A stretch of 54,229 nucleotides of DNA, taken from an uncultured Pseudomonadota bacterium. GTDB lineage: Bacteria > Pseudomonadota > Alphaproteobacteria > RF32 > CAG-239. How positions within the stretch are numbered: the stretch's first letter is position 1; every line of letters starts with the position of its first letter. Shown piece by piece: positions 42,172-51,800 of this stretch. Both the position numbers and the translations under genes were made by a program. Location of the stretch: contig CASFJK010000010.1 in assembly GCA_949295025.1 (NCBI GenBank), positions 1 through 54,229 of the forward strand, in the 5' to 3' direction. The notes under the pieces were generated by a model, which had not been told where the DNA came from, made no database searches, and worked only from the letters and a program-made list of their open reading frames with translations.

Positions 42172-42942
42172 ATGTATATATGGGTGATATTAGCAACATT
42201 TTTAGTAGCATTATACTCATTCAACTTAACATATCGATCTGATTTAAGGTCTATAGAAGTTGAGCCTGTTGCTCGTGCCCTCATCTCAAAATTAGTTATA
42301 AAACAACAAGCTGCTGGTCGCTATATGAGAGGAAATACTCCTCCTTTTGCTCACACGGTTGATGGTGAAGGAAATACAATTGCTTCCGATACCATCACTT
42401 ATGCTCCGGGAATTATAACTACTGAACTTTTACGCCCAAGTGAAGGTGTTACATACCTTCCATATGGTTTTAATGACGATAATACAGTAACATCTGAAGT
42501 CTACTGCATAGATAAAGATAATCATAAGCAAGCAATGGACTGTAATGAACAAAATGCAATTCGTTATTTGGTAACATATATGCCCATACCACAAAGATGG
42601 CTTAACGTTAAGACCGGTCTGCCCAATAACGACCTGAACGCTGCCATGAAAGAATTAATTGGTTACGATTCTGGTTTTGGATATCCTGTCTGTAAAAAAT
42701 ATGTTGAAGACACGGCAACTGGAACAAAAAAATGCGAACAATTAGTCATTCGCAGCCGCGAAGGTGTATATATGAGCGGATTCGATGACGATGAAAACAC
42801 TGAAATAACAGACCAATTTATTTATGAAATTCCATACTATATTGCAAAAAATGGTGGCTTTGCCGATACTTGCAATAATGAAAGTAACAAACAATTATGC
42901 CTGATGTACATTTATGAATATAAAGCCAAATATTATAATTAA
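42172..42942 (+). CDS. PilM-like pilus protein (tentative)
   Basis: This is a 256-residue protein with one N-terminal hydrophobic helix (about 2-18, MYIWVILATFLVALYSF) directly at the start and an extracytoplasmic domain. The opening, a very short N terminus, a hydrophobic helix and then an R-S-D-type region (LTYRSDLRSIEVEPVARALISKLVIKQQ), recalls PilM of conjugative thin-pilus systems such as R64. Six cysteines occur in the second half. It is longer than typical PilM (about 145 residues). AAGGAAAAGG precedes the ATG. The next gene, 21 bases on, encodes a large prepilin with PilV-like layout, which strengthens the pilus context. This assignment is inference and needs a profile search. Confidence 0.5.
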   Translation: MYIWVILATFLVALYSFNLTYRSDLRSIEVEPVARALISKLVIKQQAAGRYMRGNTPPFAHTVDGEGNTIASDTITYAPGIITTELLRPSEGVTYLPYGFNDDNTVTSEVYCIDKDNHKQAMDCNEQNAIRYLVTYMPIPQRWLNVKTGLPNNDLNAAMKELIGYDSGFGYPVCKKYVEDTATGTKKCEQLVIRSREGVYMSGFDDDENTEITDQFIYEIPYYIAKNGGFADTCNNESNKQLCLMYIYEYKAKYYN

Positions 42943-42962
42943 AGAGATCAAGGAGAGAAGCT

Positions 42963-45941
42963 ATGCTAAGTAAAATCAACAAATTACGGAGCCAGAAAGG
43001 TAGCATGATGGTAGAAGCCATTGCCATGCTTGGTCTTATTGCAATGGTTACTCCTGTTATCTATAAAAAAGCAGCAGAAAGAACAAATGAAATGCAAGAT
43101 ATTAATGCTGCCAGCCAAGTAAGAACAATCGTAAATGCCATAGACAACTACTTAAGAGACAATTACATCACCATTACGTCTGGTGGTACCGTCACATCAA
43201 ACTCGGCAACTGCGCACCAATCCGTCAACTATGGTTCCTACGATTTTGGCGCCGGAGCATCTGATACTTCCGTAAAAACAACTGCTCCAATTAACATTGA
43301 ACACTTCCGCGATTATTTACCTTTAGGTTTTAAATCAGACGGAAAAGTTTTTAATGATTTTCAAGTAATAATCAAACAAACAAGAGATCCGTCTGGCGAA
43401 AGGAAAGCCCTCACCTCGATTATGGTGGCCAAACCCAATGATAAAAATCCGGATATGTCCAGAATTAGATCATCACGCATTGCATCAATGATTGGAACGA
43501 ATGGTGGTTTCTTTGATGGAAACAAAGCAACTGGTGTGCAAGGTGTTTGGGAAATTCCTAAAGCTGATTTACCAAACAGCAGTTCAATCAAAGATGGAAG
43601 CATTGTTGCAACCTCTGTTGAATCCGTTTCTGACGGAACTGGTAGCAGCAGCAATGTATTGCACAGAATAGAAGTTCCGGGTCGTCCAGAATATAATACC
43701 ATGGAAGTCACTTTGCATATGGGAGGATACCCCATTGATCAACTTCAAGATTTAATAGCTTCCGAAGCCAATTCAAACACAATCAATATAAGAGCACAAA
43801 CCGGTAGCGATAATGCAACCTTGCATGTTGATGGTCAGGGCTTGATTGACTCAACACTTAAAGCTGCTGGAGAAAACTTTATTGTTGAAGCTGGTTATGC
43901 TCAACATAAAGAAGCTTTATATGTTGGTACCGGAAATACTCCTGAAGATGCCAAATTTATGGTAACCGGTGATACCGGTAGCATCAAAGCTTTGGAAGGG
44001 AAATTCAACGTTGATTTAAGTGGTTCAAACCCATATATGGAACTCTCTGGAGCTGCAGGAAATACCGTATTAAATGCCAATGAAAATCTTGTTTCTTTTA
44101 TGGATCAAAATGTTATGATTTCTCCTGACGGAAACACCGATATTGCTGGATACACCCATATTACAGGAGATATTTCCGCTGCTGATGGCAAATTTACGGC
44201 CAATGATACAGAAGCTCATTTTTATAATAACACATTAAATATATTAGATACAAGAAACGTCAATATCGGTACTGCAGATAATATAGCAAACTTACGTGTC
44301 TATGGTTCTGCTTCAATTGATGATTTGAATGTTGAAAACAACTTCAAAGCAGGAAACATTAATGGTTCTGGTAAATATGGTTTCAATGTTGCTGCAACCA
44401 GTGGTGATATAACCATAAATTCTAATGTGGTTGCCAATAATTCCGGTGGTGACAAAATTTTTGATATCGGCGATACCAAAGCTAACACGACATATGCCAA
44501 ACAACTCATAGCTGGTGGTTACGACTCTAGCAGAGGTGGAATTGGTTTAGTTGCTGATGAAAGTGGAGCCACCGTCCGTTTCAAAGATGGTAGTAGCTCA
44601 TTTTTGGTAAAAGATACAGCAGATAACAACCAATTAGAAATGACACCTGGTGAAACAATAATTTCTTCAGGAACATCTCAAATTGCAACATTCAATAGTA
44701 ATACCAGTGGGGCAACTCAAGCAAAATTCACTGCAGACGTTGCTGTTTATGATGGTACAGGAACTGGTTCAGGAAATGTTTTAACCATCAGTCAAAATAA
44801 TGCCGATGGGACTAACATGGAAAATGGTCGTGGTTCAGTTCATATTCGCCGTGGTGTAATTGAATTAGACCGAAACGCTGACAGTGCTGACAACCAAGCA
44901 AATCCCAGAAGTTATGTAAAAGCAGACCGTTTTATCAGCAATGTTTCCGACAGCAGTGCAGATAAGACCAATAGCCTTGATTCTGCTGAAACATATGATT
45001 TTGAAGTAAACCCTGCTTATACCTCTATGATGAATGATATCAAATTAGCATCTCGAGGTGGTGCTCGACTAAGTGATATTTTGCCTGATTTCATTAACAA
45101 AGGTATATATGTTCTGGACAACACCTACACCGGAAGTTCCGACTGGTCTACAGCCTCTGTTGGTGCAGACTTAACTTTAACAGGGCTTTCTGAATGTAGC
45201 AGTATAGACTGTGATACATCTCCATGGCTTGGTTTTATTCCGACCCCAAACTGTCCTCCAGGATATTCTCAAGTGGCAACTATTACACCTATTCGTTTTG
45301 CCATGGCTCAAACGGGTGTCCCCGAAACAGATAGTTCTGTTGAGAACAAAGAATATAGAAAAATGAGTTATCGTTTTGATCCTCGTGGTGACCAAGTTTC
45401 TGTCGGTCCGACAAGTGATGACGCAAGCTCTTATAACAAAATTTCATCGCCATTGGTCATTGTATCAGATAACGATCCTTCATCACCAACCGGAGGATAT
45501 AGCTTTGCCATCAATGGAGCAAAACAGAGTAAAACGCCATATTGGGCTGATATGTTAAATACACCATATACATTCCAAATCAATACGTGGCTTAATACAA
45601 CCCTTAAAGCCTACTATCATGACGGAAGATTCCAAGGATGGCATGGTATTATGGGATTTATCTATCCGGCATTATCGTATGAAGCCTACGCCAAAGACAT
45701 TGGAGTGCTTACGGGAACTGTTACAAACAATACGATTATTTGGAACCTTTTCCCGGTAAGAAAAGAAGAGCTATCAGCAATTGCAACCATTTATTGCTAT
45801 TTCAATCGCGGAAACTTTAGCGATACTTATGTTGATAAATACTTGCCGCACGCTCAAACAATAGGAAATATTCGTTATCAAGAGAAACCAAGTGGTCCGG
45901 ATTACAATGATCCTAACTTAAATTACAATGGTGTTTGGTAA
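42963..45941 (+). CDS. Giant type IV prepilin-like protein (PilV-like tip adhesin)
   Basis: This is a 992-residue secreted or pilus-assembled protein. The N terminus has a class III (prepilin) signal: basic leader, cleavage site after G13, then SMMVE with the invariant glutamate at mature +5 (E18) and a 20-residue hydrophobic helix (AIAMLGLIAMVTPVIYKK). A 100-residue pilin-like helix and beta region follow. Residues about 240-720 are rich in G, N, D, S and T, with repeated strand-turn patterns (IDDLNVENNFKAGNINGS; ISAADGKFTANDT) like beta-helix or fibre shafts. From about 757 a separate C-terminal domain begins TPNCPPGYSQVATITP. The layout matches PilV-type minor pilins with an exchangeable tip. 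AAGGAGAG precedes the ATG. No prepilin peptidase or pilus ATPase is in the window. Confidence 0.75.
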   Translation: MLSKINKLRSQKGSMMVEAIAMLGLIAMVTPVIYKKAAERTNEMQDINAASQVRTIVNAIDNYLRDNYITITSGGTVTSNSATAHQSVNYGSYDFGAGASDTSVKTTAPINIEHFRDYLPLGFKSDGKVFNDFQVIIKQTRDPSGERKALTSIMVAKPNDKNPDMSRIRSSRIASMIGTNGGFFDGNKATGVQGVWEIPKADLPNSSSIKDGSIVATSVESVSDGTGSSSNVLHRIEVPGRPEYNTMEVTLHMGGYPIDQLQDLIASEANSNTINIRAQTGSDNATLHVDGQGLIDSTLKAAGENFIVEAGYAQHKEALYVGTGNTPEDAKFMVTGDTGSIKALEGKFNVDLSGSNPYMELSGAAGNTVLNANENLVSFMDQNVMISPDGNTDIAGYTHITGDISAADGKFTANDTEAHFYNNTLNILDTRNVNIGTADNIANLRVYGSASIDDLNVENNFKAGNINGSGKYGFNVAATSGDITINSNVVANNSGGDKIFDIGDTKANTTYAKQLIAGGYDSSRGGIGLVADESGATVRFKDGSSSFLVKDTADNNQLEMTPGETIISSGTSQIATFNSNTSGATQAKFTADVAVYDGTGTGSGNVLTISQNNADGTNMENGRGSVHIRRGVIELDRNADSADNQANPRSYVKADRFISNVSDSSADKTNSLDSAETYDFEVNPAYTSMMNDIKLASRGGARLSDILPDFINKGIYVLDNTYTGSSDWSTASVGADLTLTGLSECSSIDCDTSPWLGFIPTPNCPPGYSQVATITPIRFAMAQTGVPETDSSVENKEYRKMSYRFDPRGDQVSVGPTSDDASSYNKISSPLVIVSDNDPSSPTGGYSFAINGAKQSKTPYWADMLNTPYTFQINTWLNTTLKAYYHDGRFQGWHGIMGFIYPALSYEAYAKDIGVLTGTVTNNTIIWNLFPVRKEELSAIATIYCYFNRGNFSDTYVDKYLPHAQTIGNIRYQEKPSGPDYNDPNLNYNGVW

Positions 45942-45959
45942 CGCTCTTTCCAAGTCTCT

Positions 45960-45989
45960 AGCCCTTTCATCTTTGAAAGGGCTTTTTTT
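45960..45989 (+). terminator. Terminator of the pilin-like operon
   Basis: The perfect 10-bp stem AGCCCTTTCA/TGAAAGGGCT with loop TCTT is followed by a run of T. Confidence 0.92.
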
Positions 45990-45990
45990 G

Positions 45991-46031
45991 TTAATAAACG
46001 TTTAATAAATATAAAATTAACGTTTATTTAT
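45991..46031 (+). promoter_or_regulatory. Paired CtrA-like sites upstream of fliL
   Basis: TTAA-N7-TTAA (45991-46005) is a full match to the CtrA consensus. A second near match TTAA-N7-TTAT lies at 46017-46031. The same stretch contains a perfect 10-bp inverted repeat AATAAACGTT/AACGTTTATT (45993-46002 with 46019-46028). It lies about 65-105 bases before the fliL start. Confidence 0.4.
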
Positions 46032-46095
46032 AAAATAAATAATATAGAATGTAGGAAGATTAATCGAAAAAAAATAAAAGCATCCGGAGCATTTT

Positions 46096-46611
46096 ATGGC
46101 AGAATTTGATGATTTTGACAAATTAGATGACGATGAAGAACATACAGAAGTCAATAAGAAAAAGATTCTGTTGTTTTTATTACCTGCTTTGATAGCAATT
46201 GGTATTGCTGTCGGTCTATATCATACATTTGAAAGTTCATATAACGACGTTAAAGGTTTGCCATACAAAATCTTAGAACAAAATGAAGAAAATAAACAAA
46301 ACATCATCTTTTATGATTTGCCTGAAATAACAGCTGTTCTCAGAAATTCAGAAGGCAAAAATGACTTAGTCAGTTTTAAAATCAGTATAGAACTAAATAA
46401 TAAAGAAGATATTCAAAAGATAGAAGTTTTATTACCTCGTTTTTATGATACAATTTTGGCGCATACCAGAGAACTCAGAACCGAAGAAGTCAGCGGAACA
46501 AATGGTCTATATTGGCTCAAAGAAGAACTTCTATATCGTTTAAAATTAGTTGCCAATCCAATAAAAATTACGGATATAAACTTCAAAAGCTTTGATATTC
46601 AAAAGAAATAA
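46096..46611 (+). CDS. fliL: Flagellar basal-body protein FliL
   Basis: This is a 171-residue single-pass inner-membrane protein that associates with the flagellar stators. A short acidic cytosolic N terminus (MAEFDDFDKLDDDEE) is followed by one membrane helix (about 24-44) and a periplasmic FliL domain with FYDLPEITAVLRNSEGKNDLVSFKISIEL and the C-terminal VANPIKITDINFKSFDIQ ending typical of the family. GGAG lies eight bases before the ATG. It is the first gene of a five-gene flagellar unit, and its end overlaps the possible longer start of fliM. Identification also rests on fliM directly downstream, the standard order. Confidence 0.93.
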   Translation: MAEFDDFDKLDDDEEHTEVNKKKILLFLLPALIAIGIAVGLYHTFESSYNDVKGLPYKILEQNEENKQNIIFYDLPEITAVLRNSEGKNDLVSFKISIELNNKEDIQKIEVLLPRFYDTILAHTRELRTEEVSGTNGLYWLKEELLYRLKLVANPIKITDINFKSFDIQKK

Positions 46612-46621
46612 TAAAGGAAGT

Positions 46622-47695
46622 ATGGTCGTGGTTGAAGGAAATCAAAAAACACAAGCTACCGAAAATTCTAATTGGGCAGATAAAATTGAAGTCTCGGAAA
46701 AAGCTTCAACGACAACAGATTCTGCTGCTGAAAGCAAAATTTTAAACCAAGAAGAGATCGATTCTCTTTTGGGCTATCACAATGACGATGATTCTGAATA
46801 TCGTAGCATGAAAACCGGCGTTAGAGCTATTTTAAACAGCTCCATGGTTTCATATGAACGTCTTCCTATGCTCGAAATTGTTTTTGACCGCCTCATTCGT
46901 TTAATGGCCACTTCTTTAAGAAACTTTACCCAAGACAACGTTGAGGTTTCTTTAGAAAGCATTGAATCAATGCGTTTTGGTGAATATATTGATGCCTTAA
47001 CGCTCCCCACATTACTTACCGTCTTCAAAGCTGAAGAGTGGGATAATTATGGTTTAATTTCTTTAGATAGTTCTTTGGTTTATTCTATTGTAGATGTTTT
47101 GCTCGGAGGACGTCGCGGTACTGCAGCCATGCGTATTGAGGGACGCCCATATACCACAATAGAATTAAACCTTATCAAAGATATGATTCAACTGGTTCTC
47201 AGTGATTTGTCTACCGCTTTTGACCCAATAACAACCGTAAACTTTGTTTACGATCGAACAGAAACCAATCCACGCTTTGCCACCATTTCTCGTATGTCAA
47301 ACGCAGTGATTGTTGCTCGCCTTCGTATTGATATGGAAGACCGCGGCGGTAAAATAGACTTAATGATTCCTTATGCAACATTAGAACCAATCAGAGAACT
47401 TTTGTTACAAATGTTTATGGGTGAACGTTTCGGAAGAGACGCCATTTGGGAAAACCACCTTATGGAACAACTATGGGATACAGACATTGAACTCAATGCC
47501 GTTATGAAAGATGTTGAAGTAAAATTTGGCGAAATATCTAATTGGAAAGCAGGTTCTTTCCTCCCCTTAGATATGGCTCCACATGATGATATCACATTAT
47601 TATGCGGCGATGTTCCCCTCCTAACCGGTTCCATGGGAAGAAAAGGTAAAAAAGTAGTCATTCGCATTAAAGGAAAGGCTGAAAAAAATGGATAA
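46622..47695 (+). CDS. fliM: Flagellar motor switch protein FliM
   Basis: This is a 357-residue C-ring protein that binds phospho-CheY and sets the rotation direction. The CheY-binding peptide is present as LNQEEIDSLLG (about 41-51), here pushed inward by a 40-residue N-terminal extension. The middle domain (about 75-260) carries SMRFGEYIDALTLPTLLTVFKAEEWDN and LLGGRRG; the C-terminal SpoA domain (about 285-350) includes DVEVKFGEI and LLCGDVPLLTGSMGRKGKKVVIRI. The start at 46622 has AAAGGAAG close upstream; an in-frame ATG at 46592 inside fliL is less well supported. It overlaps the DUF6468 gene by eight bases. Confidence 0.95.
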   Translation: MVVVEGNQKTQATENSNWADKIEVSEKASTTTDSAAESKILNQEEIDSLLGYHNDDDSEYRSMKTGVRAILNSSMVSYERLPMLEIVFDRLIRLMATSLRNFTQDNVEVSLESIESMRFGEYIDALTLPTLLTVFKAEEWDNYGLISLDSSLVYSIVDVLLGGRRGTAAMRIEGRPYTTIELNLIKDMIQLVLSDLSTAFDPITTVNFVYDRTETNPRFATISRMSNAVIVARLRIDMEDRGGKIDLMIPYATLEPIRELLLQMFMGERFGRDAIWENHLMEQLWDTDIELNAVMKDVEVKFGEISNWKAGSFLPLDMAPHDDITLLCGDVPLLTGSMGRKGKKVVIRIKGKAEKNG

Positions 47696-48149
47696 TATTG
47701 ATTTATTCATCAATTTGTTGGTTATCATATTGCTCGTACCAGCTATTATCTATGTATATAAGCTGGATAAAAATTTGACGCTCATGCGCCAAAACCAAGA
47801 TGCCTTAATGAAACTGATTGAAGCCCTGAATGACGCTACTTACAAAGCAGAAAACAGTATTCCGAAACTAAAATCTGTAACAGAAAGTTCCAGCAACGAT
47901 TTAAAAGAAGTTGTTGATAATGCCAAAGAATTAAAAGATGACCTTCTCTTTATCAACGAACGAGCAGACAATTTGGCTGACCGTTTGGAAGACGCAATAA
48001 AAAACAGTCGTCAAATGAAAGAAACTCAACATCCGATTGAACACAAACTTCAGCCGGAGCCGGCCAACACTCCAGAACCTTCCTCAGAAGAAATTTCTCG
48101 TTCGGAAGCTGAATTGGAATTGCTTAAAGCGTTAAGAGCAATAAAATAA
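47688..48149 (+). CDS. DUF6468-like membrane protein of the flagellar operon
   Basis: This is a 153-residue protein with an N-terminal membrane helix (about 5-24), a coiled-coil-like helix (about 30-110, with ALNDATYKAENSIPKLKSVTE) and a proline/glutamate-rich stretch before a final short helix ending ELLKALRAIK. This matches DUF6468, an alphaproteobacterial family found between fliM and motE. The start overlaps fliM by eight bases. Its role is unknown; the operon position and inner-membrane topology suggest a stator- or switch-associated factor. Confidence 0.8.
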   Translation: MDNIDLFINLLVIILLVPAIIYVYKLDKNLTLMRQNQDALMKLIEALNDATYKAENSIPKLKSVTESSSNDLKEVVDNAKELKDDLLFINERADNLADRLEDAIKNSRQMKETQHPIEHKLQPEPANTPEPSSEEISRSEAELELLKALRAIK

Positions 48150-48166
48150 ATAAAAAAGGACTGCAA

Positions 48167-48814
48167 ATGAAAAATATAAAAATTCGCTTTCGGCTTTTAC
48201 CTGTTTTTATCTTTGTGGCTGTCTTATCTTTAACCATAAAAATAAACAGTCTTTATGATATCATTGTAAATAAAGAGCTGCCAAAAATAAGCATCTCTCA
48301 AAATAAAGCTCGCGCAGAAGAAAAAATCAATCAAGAAACGGCTCGTCTCACCCAGATTTTGGCAGATAGCGACGCTGGTTCAACAATGCCCAACAACATG
48401 CCGACAGATAATACCTTTACAAAGTCAGAAATTGCCATTCTGCAAGAGTTAGCAGAAAGAAGAGAAGCTTTAGATATGCGCTCTAAAGAAATTGATAAAA
48501 AAGCAATCCAACTCAAAGTCGCTGAAGAAGAAATTGATAAAAAGCTGGCTCAATTAAAAACATATGAAGAAAAACTCAAAAAACTCATATATAAATATAA
48601 TGAACAAGAAAAAGCCCAATTAGCTTCTTTGGTAAAAATGTATTCTACCATGAAACCTAAAGATGCAGCACGCATTTTCAACACTTTTGATTTAGATATT
48701 TTGGTTGCAATTTTAAAAGAAATGAAACCATCGTCATCTTCTGCAATTTTATCGCAGATGGATGCTCTCAAAGCAAAAGAAGTAACAACTGCTCTTATCA
48801 GTCGGAATATATAG
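48167..48814 (+). CDS. motE: MotE-like flagellar protein with MgtE-N domain
   Basis: This is a 215-residue protein with an N-terminal membrane helix or signal anchor (about 8-27), a long coiled coil (about 85-145, RREALDMRSKEIDKKAIQLK) and a C-terminal MgtE intracellular-N-type domain (about 150-213, SLVKMYSTMKPKDAARIFNTFD, ILKEMKPSSSSAILSQMD). In rhizobia, MotE is a periplasmic chaperone for the motor protein MotC. AAAAGGA precedes the start. The place directly after DUF6468 and before the TPR gene is the common alphaproteobacterial order. The protein fold is clear; the exact MotE function here is by analogy. Confidence 0.82.
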   Translation: MKNIKIRFRLLPVFIFVAVLSLTIKINSLYDIIVNKELPKISISQNKARAEEKINQETARLTQILADSDAGSTMPNNMPTDNTFTKSEIAILQELAERREALDMRSKEIDKKAIQLKVAEEEIDKKLAQLKTYEEKLKKLIYKYNEQEKAQLASLVKMYSTMKPKDAARIFNTFDLDILVAILKEMKPSSSSAILSQMDALKAKEVTTALISRNI

Positions 48815-48823
48815 TGAGCAAAA

Positions 48824-51800
48824 ATGTTTACAATAACTAAAAAACATATCAAAACAATCGGTAAACAAACAATAATTGCTTTATTATTGTTGTTTTTTGG
48901 TATTGTAAAATATTCACTTGCTTCGGAAGGACCTCTATACGCACAAACACCGCAAAAAGCAGAAATTAATTTAACCTTGCCGGTAAGCACCGACTACAGA
49001 ATTGAAAATCAGCAAAATACGTTGTCTTTATCTTTTTCTAAGCCTATTGCAGAGCAATTAAATTTGGCAAAAGAAAAGCTAGATTTATATATTCAAGATC
49101 AAAAAATTTCAAAAGATAAAAATAAAATTGATATCACAATCAAATTCCCTTATTTACTCAAAACCAAATACAAAGACGGCATTTTAAAAATTGAAATTCG
49201 CCGTACCGAAGAAAATAAGCAAAAAACAAATGGAAAAAATATTACTGTTGAATTGCAACCTAAAAAAGATGTTGAACGCTTAGTTTTTTCATACCAAAGC
49301 AAACCTAAATTCTCGGTAATTGCTAACCAAAATTCGACAACGATATCTTTTCTGCAGCCATTAACATTTAATTGGGATAAACTTAAAAACACCCCGTTTT
49401 ATTCCACAATAGAACAATCAACCAACAAATTAGGTGGAATTGATATTTTTGTGCCTCAAAAATTAGTAAAAAGCATTGAAAAAAATCAACAAATTATTTT
49501 GACATTTCCACAAGACAAGGAAAATCAGAACGATGTGGCAATGCTAAAAAGCAACAATCGTATCAATAAACAAGAAACAATAGCCAATACTCATAATGAC
49601 AACACTACACTTTCAACCCCAAATAAAGTTGTCAGCATGGCCTTTCCATGGAATATGGAAGTTGGTGCCAGCATATTCAAGCGTGGAGAATATATTTGGA
49701 TAGCCTTTGATCACACGCGCAGTTTAGATTTAGATGAGTTACGAAATCAAAGTCGCGATGTTGTAGAGCAAATCATTCAACTTCCGCATAGCAAAGCCAC
49801 AATCTTGCGTGTAACCCCCAAACAAAATGTAAAAGTTGGCTTACGTCAAGAAGGTTTTCTCTGGATTGTAGACTTCTATACCCACAATGTAGATTATAAA
49901 ATAAAAGAGTTACCCATATATGTTCAATATAACAGTATGAAACAGTCCTATTTATATATACCGACAGATAGCGGTGGTAATTCTCTTTCTATTATTGATC
50001 CAGAAATTGGTGATGTTATCTTGATTGGAACCGAAACCAATTTAGGTTTTGCAATTGATGAAAACTACAATTACCCTGACTTGGAAATTCTGCCGGCCAA
50101 ACAAGGTTTTGCAATCATTCCCAATACATCAGACATTGTTTTAACCAAAGGAAACACGGGCTTCAGCATCAGTGGCAGCAATCGCGGACTGAATATCTCG
50201 GATAATATCGAAAATCTAAAAAGACAACAACAAATGTTGGTAGAAACATCAGATGTTTTTGACTTAAAAATTCCGGCTCAGTTGCTTAAACTTGATTTTA
50301 ATACCGCTGAAAAACAGTTAAAAGAAAGTATTAATAAATCAGCTCCGGAACAAAAAAGCAAAGCTAAACTTCTGCTCATAAAATATTATTTGGGAATGGG
50401 CTTGGGAACAGAAGCTCTTCGAACAATAAAACAACTTACCGAAACCGATAAGCAACAAATTTCCCCTGAAACCATTGCCGCTTTGACAGGAATAGCTGAC
50501 TTTTTATTATATCGATATGATGAAGCTCTGGATAATTTTTCTTATCAAGGTCTGCAAAACAACAATGAAGCCATTTTTTGGAGAACATTAACAGACAGTG
50601 CTATCAACTTCAAAAAAGAAAATGATATTGTCTTGTTAACTTTTATTTCAGTTATCAGAGATTATCCGCAAGAATTAAAAGAACGAATTGCTTTGGTGGC
50701 GGCAGATACAGCTATAAAATCATATAATGATATTTCTACGCAAAACTTTATGGATATTCTGAAAAATTCTCAAGATAATGATGCCAGACGTGCTCATATT
50801 TTATATCTCAACGCCCAAAAATTTGAGTATCAAGGCTATCATAACAATGCCATACAAGAATATGGCTATGCCACCATGCACAAATCTCAAAAATATGCGG
50901 CTTTGGCTCGATTTGCACGCATTAACTTAGAACTTAAACTAAATTTGATCAAACCTTCAAGAGCTATTCCCGAATTAGAACGCTTACGTTTTGCTTGGGG
51001 CGAAAACAGCTTCAAATATACTCTTCTGCAAAAGCTGGCTGAAGTTTATATTCTGGATAAAAATTACAATAAAGCAATGCAAACCTATTATGAAAGCTTA
51101 AGCTTTGCGCAAACACCAACGCAAAAAGAAGATGTTTTGAATAAAATGTTAGCTCTTTTCGAAGATTTATACATGAATGGACGTGCCGATGAAATGCAAG
51201 CTGTGAAGGCCATTGCCTTGTATAAAGACTATGAATGGTTAGCACCACGTAGCCAATATTACACTAACATGGTTCAAAAATTAGCTGACCGCATGGTTGC
51301 TGTAGATTTGTTAACCAGCGCCAAAGATATATTAGATGCGCAATTACGACTTGTTGTATTAAACCCTGAACAAAAAGCGCAAATTGGCGTTCGCTTAGCG
51401 CTTATCTATCTATTTGAGCAAGACAGTGTAGCCGCTCTAGATATATTAAAGAAAACTGACGCACCTAATTTAAGCGAAACGCAGCAAAATTTCCGCAAAA
51501 TCATTATGGCGCGTGCTCTTTCCAATTTAAAAAGAAACGAAGAAGCATTAGATCTCTTAAAAGATGATTATAGCAAGAATGCTCTTCTTCTAAAGACTGA
51601 TATTTATTGGAAATCTTCTCAATGGGACAAAGCTGCAGACACAATCAAATATCTGATAGAAAAACCTCAAAAGGGAAAAGCTCTTTCATCAGAACAAATT
51701 TCATATATTTTAGATTGGATTACCGCTCTAAAAAAAGCCAATCGTAACACAGTCATATTCCGCATCCGGAATACATTTTTGCCTTACTTTGAAAAGACGT

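Noticed and set aside
45235-45941. Shufflon-type inversion of the PilV-like C-terminal segment
   Set aside because: No alternative C-terminal cassettes, flanking inverted repeats or Rci-type recombinase gene were seen in the window; only the fixed tip domain is present.
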